Shown piece after piece: positions 51,727-59,774 of a stretch of 64,000 bases of DNA. The notes below the pieces were generated by a model. That model saw only the letters and a program-made list of their open reading frames with translations, did not search any database and had not been told where the DNA came from. Each line of letters starts with the position of its first letter. Position 1 is the first letter of the stretch. Origin of the DNA: Ruminococcus sp. 210702-SL.1.03 (GTDB lineage Bacteria > Bacillota > Clostridia > Oscillospirales > Ruminococcaceae); assembly GCF_020559915.1 (NCBI RefSeq), contig NZ_JAJCLZ010000012.1, positions 32,304 through 96,303 of the forward strand. Direction: 5' to 3'. The translations under genes were made by a program, and so were the position numbers.

Positions 51727-53039
51727 TGAGCGCGGCAGAGATGGTGATATACTCGGTTCTAAGTTATCTGCCATACATAGCGCTGGCGCTTTTTCCGTTC
51801 AAAAATGACTTGCGCTTCTCAAAGCGCATAACGGTACTGCTGGTGATAGTCTCGGGCATATTTCAGATACTGATAGGTCTGTGGGCGGGTCTTTGGGGCG
51901 GCAATTCCGCACTGCTGAGCTTTATAAGCACGGTTACATACTTTGTATTTTACTTCACAGTCGTAAAAGCGCACTTCGGCAAAACGCTTTTTACACTGCT
52001 TACGCTTTCAAACATAGCGAACTTTGTGGTAATATCCTCGAAGTGCATAGAGGGCGCGCTGTTCCCCGAAAACGCTATGCAGGGCTACCGCTGGAGCTTT
52101 TCGCTGATAATGGTCTTGGTGCAGGCGGCGCTGCTGATACCGCTTTGGTTCTACATTCGCAGCACATATACCACAGTTATGGAGAAAGATGCTGCGAAGC
52201 CGACATGGCGCTTTCTCTGGCTGATACCCGCGACATTCTACGTCGAGTGGTATTACCATCTTTACAGCAACAGCGGAAAATCTTCGCTGGAGCTTGCACT
52301 CGAGCCGGAAAACACGCTTTTCCTTTTCTTTATAAATCTGGGAGCTGTATTTATTTACCACATGGTAGTCTGCCACATCAAGGCGATAGAGGCGAACATA
52401 GAGCTTTCCGAACAGAACCACGCTCTGCAAACTCAGCATTTGCAGTATGAGAATTTGCAGGAGCGTATCGCAGAGGCGCGGCGTTTCAAGCATGATATAC
52501 GCCACAACGTTCTGACGGTTCTTTCTTTTTTAGAGGACGGGAAGTACGATGAGGCAAAAAATTTCCTCGAAGCGTATGATCTTTCCATGCCCGATGACCG
52601 CAGCGTTTGCTTCTGTAAAAATTATTCAGTGAATGCGATCTTGCTGTTTTTTGCACAGCAGGCGAAGGACGCGAAGATAGATTTCATCACTGCGGTAGAT
52701 GTGCCCGAGGACATTGGCATTTCGGACAACGTTATCTCAGTACTGCTCGGCAACCTGCTTGAAAACGCAGTAGAAGCGAGCAGCAAGGCGGAAGAGGGAA
52801 GCCGCAGGGTAACAATAAAGAGCGTTTGCAATGGCGGTACGATACTTTTCAAGATCAGCAACACCTATGTGGGAGAGCTTGTTAGAAACAAAAGCGGGCT
52901 TTATATGTCAACGAAGCATTCAGGCAGCGGCATAGGCTTAGCCTCGGTGCGGAACATAGTGAAGCAAAACGGCGGAATGTTGAAAATTTCCGATACAGGC
53001 GGCGAGTTCGCGGTAACGGTAATGCTCATGCAGGAATAA
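51726..53039 (+). CDS. AgrC-like sensor histidine kinase (GHKL)
   Basis: A 437-residue sensor with an N-terminal membrane domain of about six helices (1-190), a coiled-coil linker, a phospho-acceptor box FKHDIRHNVLTVL and a GHKL ATPase with N box LLGNLLENAVEAS and G box GSGIGLASVRN. The architecture matches AgrC/ComD-type peptide sensors, which usually detect a cyclic peptide made by AgrBD-like genes. No such genes occur nearby, so the signal is unknown. It is coupled to the regulator by a one-base overlap. A strong terminator follows. Confidence 0.9.
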   Translation: MSAAEMVIYSVLSYLPYIALALFPFKNDLRFSKRITVLLVIVSGIFQILIGLWAGLWGGNSALLSFISTVTYFVFYFTVVKAHFGKTLFTLLTLSNIANFVVISSKCIEGALFPENAMQGYRWSFSLIMVLVQAALLIPLWFYIRSTYTTVMEKDAAKPTWRFLWLIPATFYVEWYYHLYSNSGKSSLELALEPENTLFLFFINLGAVFIYHMVVCHIKAIEANIELSEQNHALQTQHLQYENLQERIAEARRFKHDIRHNVLTVLSFLEDGKYDEAKNFLEAYDLSMPDDRSVCFCKNYSVNAILLFFAQQAKDAKIDFITAVDVPEDIGISDNVISVLLGNLLENAVEASSKAEEGSRRVTIKSVCNGGTILFKISNTYVGELVRNKSGLYMSTKHSGSGIGLASVRNIVKQNGGMLKISDTGGEFAVTVMLMQE

Positions 53040-53041
53040 AA

Positions 53042-53075
53042 AAAAGAGATCGAGCTTTGGTGCTTGATCTCTTTT
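53042..53075. terminator. Terminator after the sensor kinase
   Basis: Long stem aaaagagatcgagc/gcttgatctctttt with A-run and T-run on the two sides, potentially bidirectional. Confidence 0.85.
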
Positions 53076-53090
53076 GATTTTTACATATGA

Positions 53091-53126
53091 ACAAAGCGTG
53101 ACCGAGTTTATTCGATCACGCTTTGT
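53091..53126 (-). terminator. Hairpin after the tRNA-Pro 3' end
   Basis: Minus-strand inverted repeat acaaagcgtgatcg/ctcggtcacgctttgt immediately after the CCA end of the tRNA fragment, the natural tRNA terminator position. Confidence 0.7.
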
Positions 53127-53171
53127 TGGTCGGAGTGACGGGACTTGAACCCACGGCCTCTACCACCCCAA
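53127..53171 (-). tRNA. tRNA-Pro(GGG) 3' half, broken at the anticodon loop (att site)
   Basis: On the minus strand the sequence ends CACTCCG-A-CCA, with encoded CCA, and has a T-arm GTGGG-TTCAAGT-CCCGT, a variable loop and an anticodon 3' stem GGTAG. The loop TTGGGGT gives the anticodon GGG, proline. The expected 5' stem CTACC is absent: beyond 53171 the sequence is unrelated. So this is the displaced 3' half left when an element integrated at the anticodon loop. The restored full tRNA would lie at the far end of the element, outside the window. Confidence 0.8.
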
Positions 53172-53193
53172 AACAATTAAGGAGCTGATAATA

Positions 53194-53367
53194 ATGAAAT
53201 GTATAGAAAAAAATGATAAAACATCTATAATTGACTTGCTTACTGAACAGGTAATGCGTTCTAGTGGAATGAGCAAGGAAGAATCATATGAGTCTATTAT
53301 TGAACTTATTCATGCCGGGCTGCTTGTTGTGGCTAATGATGGCGTCTATCTTCGCGCTATTAAATAA
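53194..53367 (+). CDS. Small protein next to att site
   Basis: A 57-residue ORF with AAGGAG correctly placed before the ATG. The product MKCIEKNDKTSIIDLLTEQV... is helical and acidic and ends VYLRAIK. It is the first gene inside the element and sits 20 bases before the RepA_N gene. Its place next to att is where an excisionase is often found, but no DNA-binding motif is clear. Alternatively it is a small regulator of replication. No confident family. Confidence 0.5.
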   Translation: MKCIEKNDKTSIIDLLTEQVMRSSGMSKEESYESIIELIHAGLLVVANDGVYLRAIK

Positions 53368-53387
53368 TGTAAGAGGAAGTGAAAGAC

Positions 53388-54704
53388 ATGAACTGTGAAT
53401 TTATCAATATTCATGAGTATGACGATAGAAAGTATCGCTATTTCAAATTGTATAAGTATCTTATGCTTGACGATTCGTTTTCAGATATTTCAACAAGTGC
53501 AAAGATAGCTTACAGTTTGTTTGAAAACCGCCATCAATTGTCTGTCGATAATGATATTAAAGATAAAAATGGCAGACCATACATTTTCTTTTCGCGAAAT
53601 GAACTGATAGAAGCTCTAAACTGTTCAACACATAAAGCGGCAGAAATAATCAAAGAATTGCTGACAGCCGGTCTGATAGAGCGAAGCACTAAGCTGGGTG
53701 GATTTAATGGTGAGAAAAACAAGGGGCAATACAGGCTGTATGTCAACGATTATGTAACAAAGATAAAGAACAAAGCACAAAAAAGCAGAAACGGATCCTT
53801 TGACACAATGAAGTCAAGGGATTTTTTTATGATTCCATTTTCTCTTTTTACCAGAAATACTGAACTATTTGCCCTTCAGATCAATGTTAAGGTAACGTAT
53901 GCAATTCTCCTAAACATGGTCAACTTGTCTGCTCGATCTGACCATTATCATGATGAGCATGGTAATATTTATGTTAAACTTACGATCGAACAACTACAAA
54001 AGATATTCGGAAATAATTGCAGTGCAAAAACTGCTGCGCGTTATTTCAATATTTTATCAGAACTAGGGCTTATAGAACGCAAACGCAGAGGGGCAGAACA
54101 CGTTATTTTTGTAAAACATATCGTGGACAAAACCGACACAACAGCAGCAGACAAAACTGACACAACAGCAGCAGACAAAACCGACACAACAGTAGTGGAC
54201 AAAACCGACACAACAGTAGTGAACAAAACCGACACAACAGTACTGGACAAAACCGACACAACAGTACTGGACAAAACCTGCACACAAATTAGAAGAAAAG
54301 AATTAGAATTAATAACTAGAAGAGAAGAGTTAGAATTATTCAAATTAGAAAAGGCAAATGGGAATGAATCGTTGCGTACTCAGCTCGAGAACCGTTGGGA
54401 CTTAAGCGGCTATCTTGAGCTGGCTAAAGTACTGGGCAATTCTGATGTGATGATCAAACAGAAAAGTGAAATGTTTGATTTGATCGTAACAAGTACATTG
54501 TGGCTTTGTTCTTTTAAAGGCAAAGAAATAAATATTGCCGGCAATGCAGTAAGCCGAAGTGACGCTATGGCGAAAATTGTTGGCCTGGACAGCTTCGATG
54601 TTAATAACATATGCGATGAGCTAACAGTGCGAGGAGAAAACTGTAATCTGAATTATATCATTGGCGCGTTATTCTTCGCTGCTGAAAACAAGGAGGCGGT
54701 ATAG
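53388..54704 (+). CDS. repA: RepA_N-family replication initiator
   Basis: Plasmid-type initiator of 438 residues. The N-terminal RepA_N domain (about 10-125) has YFKLYKYLMLDD, SAKIAYSLFENRHQLSVDNDIKDKNGRPYIFFSRNEL, and a helix-turn-helix-like LNCSTHKAAEIIKELL. The start chosen is ATG at 53388, spaced eight bases from GAGGAAG; the GTG at 53379 is too close. Residues about 247-303 are a tandem repeat of DKTDTT-xx, encoded by 24-bp DNA repeats. The C-terminal part is a separate domain of unknown specificity. In known RepA_N plasmids the origin lies inside this gene. Confidence 0.85.
   Translation: MNCEFINIHEYDDRKYRYFKLYKYLMLDDSFSDISTSAKIAYSLFENRHQLSVDNDIKDKNGRPYIFFSRNELIEALNCSTHKAAEIIKELLTAGLIERSTKLGGFNGEKNKGQYRLYVNDYVTKIKNKAQKSRNGSFDTMKSRDFFMIPFSLFTRNTELFALQINVKVTYAILLNMVNLSARSDHYHDEHGNIYVKLTIEQLQKIFGNNCSAKTAARYFNILSELGLIERKRRGAEHVIFVKHIVDKTDTTAADKTDTTAADKTDTTVVDKTDTTVVNKTDTTVLDKTDTTVLDKTCTQIRRKELELITRREELELFKLEKANGNESLRTQLENRWDLSGYLELAKVLGNSDVMIKQKSEMFDLIVTSTLWLCSFKGKEINIAGNAVSRSDAMAKIVGLDSFDVNNICDELTVRGENCNLNYIIGALFFAAENKEAV
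54126..54290 (+). repeat. 24-bp tandem repeats inside repA (candidate iteron origin)
   Basis: Six full units gacaaaaccgacacaacagn plus four variable bases at 54126-54269, and a decayed seventh unit. Each codes for D/N-K-T-D-T-T plus two variable residues (AA, VV or VL). This location is where RepA_N plasmids carry their origin repeats. Confidence 0.75.
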
Positions 54705-55298
54705 TTGACCTATCGACCTGAAAATGTGCTTTACTTAGTGCCGTCTGTTGTGGAAGAGAAAAACGAGGAAGGTTACAGCGAAATTCGTTTAAAAGGCTGC
54801 GCTGCGATCTACGGGACAAACGAAGCGGCATTTTACTGCGAGCAGATAACCGCAGAGAACAAAAACGCTTTTGGCGACTCACTCGAAGCTGCATTAAAAA
54901 ATGTGAAAGCACTTATTGTAATATGCCGTAATGATATATCTCTTATCAGCGAATATGCAGGAGATTCAACGGAAAAATTGAAAGGTGCTTTCGAGGGGCG
55001 AATGATCGGCGCAGGAGGGCTGCGCGGTCAAAGGTCACCAGGCTCACCGGCAAAAAAGCAGGAGAAGAAAGAGGAAAAGTTAGATATAAAGTCAGCGGTC
55101 AGAATGTTTGCAATAATAGCTAATAAAGCAACGCCGCAGGAAGTATCTCAAAATTGCGACCCACAAGATATCGAACTCGAAGATCTGATCGCTTACTATG
55201 GAATAGAACATGAAAGCACCGGAAGTGAGCTTACTGACAGGCTCGCAGAATTAAAGGCTGTATGGGAAACTATGCAGCCGTTTTTTTATGGGAAATAA
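54705..55298 (+). CDS. Hypothetical protein after repA
   Basis: Starts at TTG immediately after the repA stop, with AAGGAGG eight bases upstream. 197 residues: an N-terminal beta/alpha part (about 1-95), a Gly/Arg/Ser/Lys-rich linker with KKQEKKEEK, and a C-terminal helical part. No motif is recognised. The zero gap and ribosome binding site suggest coupling to repA, hence a role in replication or maintenance. Family unknown. Confidence 0.6.
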   Translation: MTYRPENVLYLVPSVVEEKNEEGYSEIRLKGCAAIYGTNEAAFYCEQITAENKNAFGDSLEAALKNVKALIVICRNDISLISEYAGDSTEKLKGAFEGRMIGAGGLRGQRSPGSPAKKQEKKEEKLDIKSAVRMFAIIANKATPQEVSQNCDPQDIELEDLIAYYGIEHESTGSELTDRLAELKAVWETMQPFFYGK

Positions 55299-55391
55299 TG
55301 AAATGTACCATGAACCGAGCTGTACTGAAAAAGTACGGCTTGATTGATGGTATAACTATCATCACGGCATGATCGCTGATTGCAACAGTGT

Positions 55392-55422
55392 GAGGACGTT
55401 TATGTAACCCACGTCCTCTTTT
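55392..55422 (+). terminator. Attenuator-like hairpin in the parA leader
   Basis: Stem gaggacg/cgtcctc followed by TTTTCT. The 13-base loop contains TGTAACCCA, which is complementary to TGGGTTACA at 55443-55451 and to GGGTTACA at 55462-55469 that overlaps the parA ribosome binding region. Confidence 0.6.
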
Positions 55423-55471
55423 CTATGCCGCTGCAAATCAAATGGGTTACAGAAAAATGGAGGGTTACACC

Positions 55472-56263
55472 ATGAAAAACAATAAAACAAAGATCATTGC
55501 TATCTCAAACCAGAAGTCCAGTGGAAAAACTACAACGGCTATCAATATCGGCGCGGCGCTCGCTATGAAAGGCAGCAAGGTGCTTATGATAGACTTTGAC
55601 GCGCAAGAGTCACTTTCAAACTTCTTCGGCTTTTACGGAGCAGAAAAGAACATAGCACAGCTGTTGTTCGATGTTATCGACAAGAGAGCTGATATAAACG
55701 TTGCCGAGTATATTTGCCACAATGACGAAAATGACCTTGATATAATTCCGACTAATCTATCAGATATGAACGATCTGTCGAAAATAATCATTGCCGAACG
55801 CGGAAAAGAAATGGTACTGCGCAGACTGCTTACTCGTTATGACGTGTTTTCCGAATACGATTATATCCTTATAGACTGCAATGCAAGTGTAGATATTACT
55901 GTAGATAATGCGCTGACTGCTGCCGACTATGTACTTATTCCCTGTTGGGCTGCACCGTTTAATTACGGGCCTCTTGCGAACACAATTGTTCAGATCGAGG
56001 ATATTCGCGACGAACTTAATCCTGAGCTTAAAATACTCGGTATCATTGCGACATTCTGCGAGAGAACAAACAATTGCAAGATGACGAAGCAAATGCTTTT
56101 TGAAAATTATCCTAACAAGATATGCCGAACTACAATAAGCCGCACCGCAGCTGCAGATACATCGCTGAGAGAAAAGGCAGCGGTGTTCAGCAATTCAAAA
56201 TCGAATAAGACAGCGCAGGAATACAAAGCTCTTGCAGATGAGCTGCTTGACCGCATGAAGTAA
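55472..56263 (+). CDS. parA: ParA/Soj-family partition ATPase
   Basis: Walker-type ATPase (263 residues) for DNA segregation with a centromere and ParB. The deviant Walker A is SNQKSSGKTTTAIN, in place of KGGVGKTT, and MIDFDAQ follows as the Walker A'. A DxD switch (DYILIDCNAS) is the Walker B. Start is ATG at 55472 with TGGAGGG upstream; the longer start at 55442 lacks a site. parB follows 13 bases later. The deviant KSSGKTT is compatible with plasmid-type ParA. Confidence 0.9.
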   Translation: MKNNKTKIIAISNQKSSGKTTTAINIGAALAMKGSKVLMIDFDAQESLSNFFGFYGAEKNIAQLLFDVIDKRADINVAEYICHNDENDLDIIPTNLSDMNDLSKIIIAERGKEMVLRRLLTRYDVFSEYDYILIDCNASVDITVDNALTAADYVLIPCWAAPFNYGPLANTIVQIEDIRDELNPELKILGIIATFCERTNNCKMTKQMLFENYPNKICRTTISRTAAADTSLREKAAVFSNSKSNKTAQEYKALADELLDRMK

Positions 56264-56276
56264 GGAGGATACAGCA

Positions 56277-57191
56277 ATGAACTTTAACGCAATAAATGAA
56301 TCCCGCAGCAAGCGGATGGAAACTCCTCGGGAAAACAGAAGCCGACTGGACAAAATACTTGAAAAGTCCGAACAAGCGGCAGAAGAAACTCTGCCTTTAG
56401 GCAGCATTGAAGAATACAAAGACGCTGACGGCAATACGCAGCCGTATGATATTGATGAAGCAAAAGTTAATGCACTAGCTGCAAGCATTGCTGAAAGCGG
56501 TCAGCTTGAACCTCTTATCGTCCGCAAGATCGATGATGAAAAATATCAGTTGCTGGCAGGTCATCACAGACTTGCCGCGTTGAAGCTGAACAATGCTGAG
56601 AATGCTAAAGTCAAAATAGTTGATTGCAGCGACTGGGAAGCATACAGAATAGTGGTGGAATCAAATATCCGTCACGGTTCGCCGAAGCCGTCTGAAATCG
56701 CAAAGATACTTATAAAATACAAGGAAAATTCAGCACATGAAAAAGTAACGAACAAAATGCTGGCTGAAATGTTTGATATATCAGAACGTCAGACATATCG
56801 TTTTCTAAAACTTGCAAAGCTTTCACCTGAGCTTATCGAAGCGATAGATATGGGGCTTATATCTACAAACTCCATCGACGAGCTTACAGATCTCCAGTCT
56901 AAGCAGCAAAGAATACTTGCTCGTTACGTTTCAATAAACGAGAAACCAATGAATGTTTCACTCTGCAAGAAAGCAATAACTTTTCTGAAAAGTGATCTTG
57001 CAGCAGACGTGGAATCACTTGCAAAGTTTCTCGAAAAGAAGCCGCCGAAGAAGCGTTATAAGAACGAGGTATTCAATTCTTTTCTTTCAGAGAAAAAAGA
57101 CATGGCTGAAAAAATGAATGAACATAGCGAAGAAGAGCTTTCCGAACTAGTCATTATGCTGCTGGAAGAGTACTTTAATGACGAGATATAG
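56277..57191 (+). CDS. parB: ParB-like partition/nucleoid protein
   Basis: A 304-residue ParB/Spo0J-type DNA-binding protein. The N-terminal ParB/Srx domain has LEPLIVRKIDDEKYQLLAGHHRLAALKL and the KPSEIAKILIKY segment. It is followed by a helix-turn-helix region (EMFDISERQTYRFLKLAKL) that binds parS. A C-terminal acidic helix pair follows. In chromosomal homologues the box is GERRYRAA; here GHHRLAA. It forms an operon with parA. No parS is identified by eye. Confidence 0.88.
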   Translation: MNFNAINESRSKRMETPRENRSRLDKILEKSEQAAEETLPLGSIEEYKDADGNTQPYDIDEAKVNALAASIAESGQLEPLIVRKIDDEKYQLLAGHHRLAALKLNNAENAKVKIVDCSDWEAYRIVVESNIRHGSPKPSEIAKILIKYKENSAHEKVTNKMLAEMFDISERQTYRFLKLAKLSPELIEAIDMGLISTNSIDELTDLQSKQQRILARYVSINEKPMNVSLCKKAITFLKSDLAADVESLAKFLEKKPPKKRYKNEVFNSFLSEKKDMAEKMNEHSEEELSELVIMLLEEYFNDEI

Positions 57192-57214
57192 CGTTGATAG
57201 CAGGAGTTTAAAAT

Positions 57215-57228
57215 CTGCCTTTAGGCAG
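57215..57228. repeat. Element palindrome copy 1 (ctgcctttaggcag)
   Basis: A near-perfect 14-bp palindrome after parB. Related copies are at 59202-59215 and 61153-61166. Confidence 0.6.
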
Positions 57229-57254
57229 AAAAATAGAATATGAGCTTTATGGGA

Positions 57255-57824
57255 TTATATATCCCATGGGTTGGTCACGCTTCGCTCATCCCTCGGAAAA
57301 CTTGACCATAGAGAGCTGATATTATTACGTCTGCAATAATCAGCAACAGTTTTACCTAAGTAAAATTCGGTTTTATCGAAATTGCGGGCTTGCCTTTTAT
57401 CTTTTAGGTGATCATTCCATCCGCAAAAATATATTTTCTCATTTTCGTCAACATGACGAAAAGACGAGTATTTTCTTAATTCTCTATAATCAACACCTTG
57501 TAAAGAAGATTTTCGAGGTGCTTTTTCAGAAAGGAGGCGGAGGAACGTAGATGAATTAAAGTGATCTTTGCTCCAACTTAAATTAAGAATTTTGCAAAGT
57601 GAATAATAATCCTCATTATTCATTTCAACAATAAAATACTTATTCATGTTAAGCACGCATCCCCAATTTTGGTTATGAATCGCAACTAGAATTTGATAGC
57701 CATTATGTGATAAAGAAAAAATTACATCGAACTTAAATTTATTATAATTAAAACTGTAATGTTCTTTATCTACATTGTTTGTTTTCATACTTTGAATAAG
57801 TGGCGCAAAATCGACACACTTCAT
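57255..57824 (-). CDS. Hypothetical protein, minus strand (DUF6037-like)
   Basis: The only minus-strand gene of the element, 189 residues, A+T-rich. The ribosome binding site GGAGGTA lies before the ATG. The N-terminal half (YSFNYNKFKFDVIFSLSHNGYQILVAIHNQNWGCVLNMN) resembles DUF6037-type proteins, which are small and uncharacterised; I hold this loosely. The C-terminal half is basic with GWNDHLKDKRQARNF. It is divergent from the small ORF at 57863 by 38 bases. No enzyme motif. A toxin, immunity or regulator role is conceivable but not shown. Confidence 0.45.
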   Translation of the reverse strand: MKCVDFAPLIQSMKTNNVDKEHYSFNYNKFKFDVIFSLSHNGYQILVAIHNQNWGCVLNMNKYFIVEMNNEDYYSLCKILNLSWSKDHFNSSTFLRLLSEKAPRKSSLQGVDYRELRKYSSFRHVDENEKIYFCGWNDHLKDKRQARNFDKTEFYLGKTVADYCRRNNISSLWSSFPRDERSVTNPWDI

Positions 57825-57862
57825 AATACGATACCTCCAAAATTATGTTTATCGAAGAAAAA

Positions 57863-58063
57863 ATGAAAGTCAGGGTAACTTACGAAGATAATTGTACATA
57901 CACTGGTTCAATTTATAAAATTGTGATACAAAATCAAAATGAAGATAATAAACCACACGCTTTAGTTTTCATAACTCAAGATAAAAAGTTTAGAAAGCAA
58001 GAGGGTGATTTTGGATGTGTAGCTTTATGGGTAGAAAAGTTTAAGAAAATTGAAATTCAGTAA
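57863..58063 (+). CDS. Small hypothetical protein, divergent from the minus-strand gene
   Basis: A 66-residue beta-rich protein (MKVRVTYEDNCTYTGSIYKIVIQ... ending KKIEIQ). An upstream in-frame ATG at 57845 would overlap the divergent gene's ribosome binding region, so the shorter start is preferred; neither has a strong site. The protein looks like a small SH3-like or Sm-like beta barrel, but by shape only. Context suggests a pair with the divergent gene. Confidence 0.4.
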   Translation: MKVRVTYEDNCTYTGSIYKIVIQNQNEDNKPHALVFITQDKKFRKQEGDFGCVALWVEKFKKIEIQ

Positions 58064-58159
58064 GTACACAATAGTACAAATATATTTTATCATAATATGT
58101 CAGTTATGTCAAACAAAATACTTTTTTGAAGGCAGCCATAAAAGTGGTTGCCTTTTTTA

Positions 58160-58188
58160 TTGACAAAAAATGATAAACGTGATATAAT
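58160..58188 (+). promoter_or_regulatory. Promoter of the Rpn nuclease gene
   Basis: TTGACA at 58160-58165, 17-base spacer, TATAAT at 58183-58188; the ribosome binding site is GGAGG. Confidence 0.85.
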
Positions 58189-58200
58189 GGAGGTATAAAA

Positions 58201-59196
58201 ATGAAGTATAATAATGATGAGCTTGATAACAAAATTTACTCGCCGAAAAAAGACATAGTTTTTAAAAAGCTTTTCGGCAGTGAGGACAGTAAAAATATCC
58301 TTAAAGGCTTCCTTAACGATATGGTCGGTCTTGATATAAAAAGTGAAAATGATATATCTATAATGAATACCGAAGTATCGCCGGAAGAACTTGAGAAAAA
58401 AGGATCACGCTTAGATGTGCGCACTAGAATAGGCGAAACGGAGATAGACATAGAGATCCAATGCGAAAGTGAAAAGGATTTTTCTGACCGTACCCTTTAT
58501 TACTGGGCAGAAATGTACCGTGGCAGCTTGCCGGCCGGTACACCTTATGGAAACACAAGAAAAGCTATCACGCTCAATTTGCTTGATTTTAATATGTTTA
58601 AATGTGATGAGTACTGCTCTAAATTCATGATATGTGAAACTCAAAGAGGAGAAGCTCTCACAGATAAACTGGAAATACATTTTGTTGAACTACCCAAAGC
58701 AAGAGCAGCCGGAATAAGGCTGAATGAAGAGGACAGAAAAACAAAATGGATAAAGCTGATGAACGTAACGACACGAGAGGAGCTGAGTGAAATGAAAGAG
58801 AATATGACCGATACCTCTTACAGCAGCGCAGTAGACAAACTCGACAGAATAAATGACGAAGCGTATATCCGTGCATTAAAACGAGCTGATGAAGAAGCAG
58901 CTCATGAAAGAGCCAGCAGAGAGTATACAAGGCAAATGGAATTGAAAGAAGCTATGGAAGCAGCACGAGCCAAGGGTCTGGCTGAAGGAAGAGCAGAAGG
59001 AAGAGCAGAAGGAAGAGCAGAACTTGAAAAAGCTTCTGAGAAAGCCTTTATTGAGGGTCAGCAATCTATGAAGGAAAGCATCTATGCCGACCTGAATAGT
59101 ATGTCAACAGAAGAGCTGCTGAGATTTTTCAGCCGTGATATAAATGATCTGAATGCAAATAATGATCAGAATCGCGGCGGCGGTCGCGGCAGATAA
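58201..59196 (+). CDS. Rpn-family PD-(D/E)XK nuclease/putative transposase
   Basis: A 331-residue protein of the recombination-promoting-nuclease group (PDDEXK_2 type). The nuclease core (about 10-190) has KDIVFKKLFGSEDSKNIL, then the active-site pair LDVRTRIGETEIDIEIQ with Asp and E-x-Q, and a Tyr-Trp-rich YYWAEMYRGSL. The C-terminal third is a charged coiled coil with three in-frame GRAE repeats (encoded by 12-bp DNA repeats near 58985-59022). Such proteins cleave DNA and can promote recombination. Not linked to terminal inverted repeats. Own promoter present. Confidence 0.82.
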   Translation: MKYNNDELDNKIYSPKKDIVFKKLFGSEDSKNILKGFLNDMVGLDIKSENDISIMNTEVSPEELEKKGSRLDVRTRIGETEIDIEIQCESEKDFSDRTLYYWAEMYRGSLPAGTPYGNTRKAITLNLLDFNMFKCDEYCSKFMICETQRGEALTDKLEIHFVELPKARAAGIRLNEEDRKTKWIKLMNVTTREELSEMKENMTDTSYSSAVDKLDRINDEAYIRALKRADEEAAHERASREYTRQMELKEAMEAARAKGLAEGRAEGRAEGRAELEKASEKAFIEGQQSMKESIYADLNSMSTEELLRFFSRDINDLNANNDQNRGGGRGR

Positions 59197-59201
59197 AAAG
59201 T

Positions 59202-59215
59202 CCGCCTATAGGCAG
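59202..59215. repeat. Element palindrome copy 2 (ccgcctataggcag)
   Basis: Related to copy 1 and copy 3, one mismatch in the left arm, after the Rpn gene. Confidence 0.55.
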
Positions 59216-59368
59216 AAAAACAAAATATGATTTTGAAAAGCAGTCATGAAAAGTGGCTGCTTTTTCCTTTTAAAAATAGATTTTGAAAGGGGTGATTATT
59301 TTCTCGATGATGACGATTACTATAAAAAAATCAACTTAATGTTTGATAAAGAGGTGACGAAATAAAAA

Positions 59369-59773
59369 ATGTCAAAAAATATAATATTAAGCGACGGTAT
59401 TACAAGTATTAAAAACAGCGATTTTCCAACTATTGATACCGATGCTACGCTTTTGTTTATACCGGCAAGTTGTTATTTTATACAAGATTATGCGCTGCGT
59501 AATTTGCCAGAGCTGCGTATTCTGTGGCTGCCAAATTCGCTGACACTTATCTCAGATTCAGCTTTTTCCGGATTAGACAAGATTGAAGCAATCGCAATAC
59601 ATGATTTTGAAACTTCTGAACCTAGAGATGTACATTTCGAATACTTTGACAGTATAACAGATCTATTTAGAGAACATCCGCTATATACATATGATGCACA
59701 ACACAAACTTGAAAAGATTTGTAAAAAAGATATGATAATATCTTATGCGCATAAGAGAAGCGTGAAGTTTTAA
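59369..59773 (+). CDS. BspA-type leucine-rich repeat fragment protein
   Basis: A 134-residue protein with two short leucine-rich repeats of the LRR_5/BspA type: YALRNLPELRILWLPNSL and LISDSAFSGLDKIEAIAIHDF. There is no signal peptide, so it is cytoplasmic or truncated. It lies two bases before the recombinase-like gene start and is probably co-translated. The remaining residues have no family match. Possibly a fragment of a longer surface protein, though its own ribosome binding site (GAGGTGAC) suggests it is translated. Confidence 0.55.
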   Translation: MSKNIILSDGITSIKNSDFPTIDTDATLLFIPASCYFIQDYALRNLPELRILWLPNSLTLISDSAFSGLDKIEAIAIHDFETSEPRDVHFEYFDSITDLFREHPLYTYDAQHKLEKICKKDMIISYAHKRSVKF

Positions 59774-59774
59774 T

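Noticed and set aside
54041..54343. Cys- and Val-rich ORFs antisense to the repA repeats
   Set aside because: They arise from the 24-bp repeats read in reverse; their repetitive residues have no independent support.
59240..59368. Small ORF before the LRR gene with DDDDYY-like reading
   Set aside because: No start codon with a ribosome binding site; could be a remnant, but not supported as a gene.
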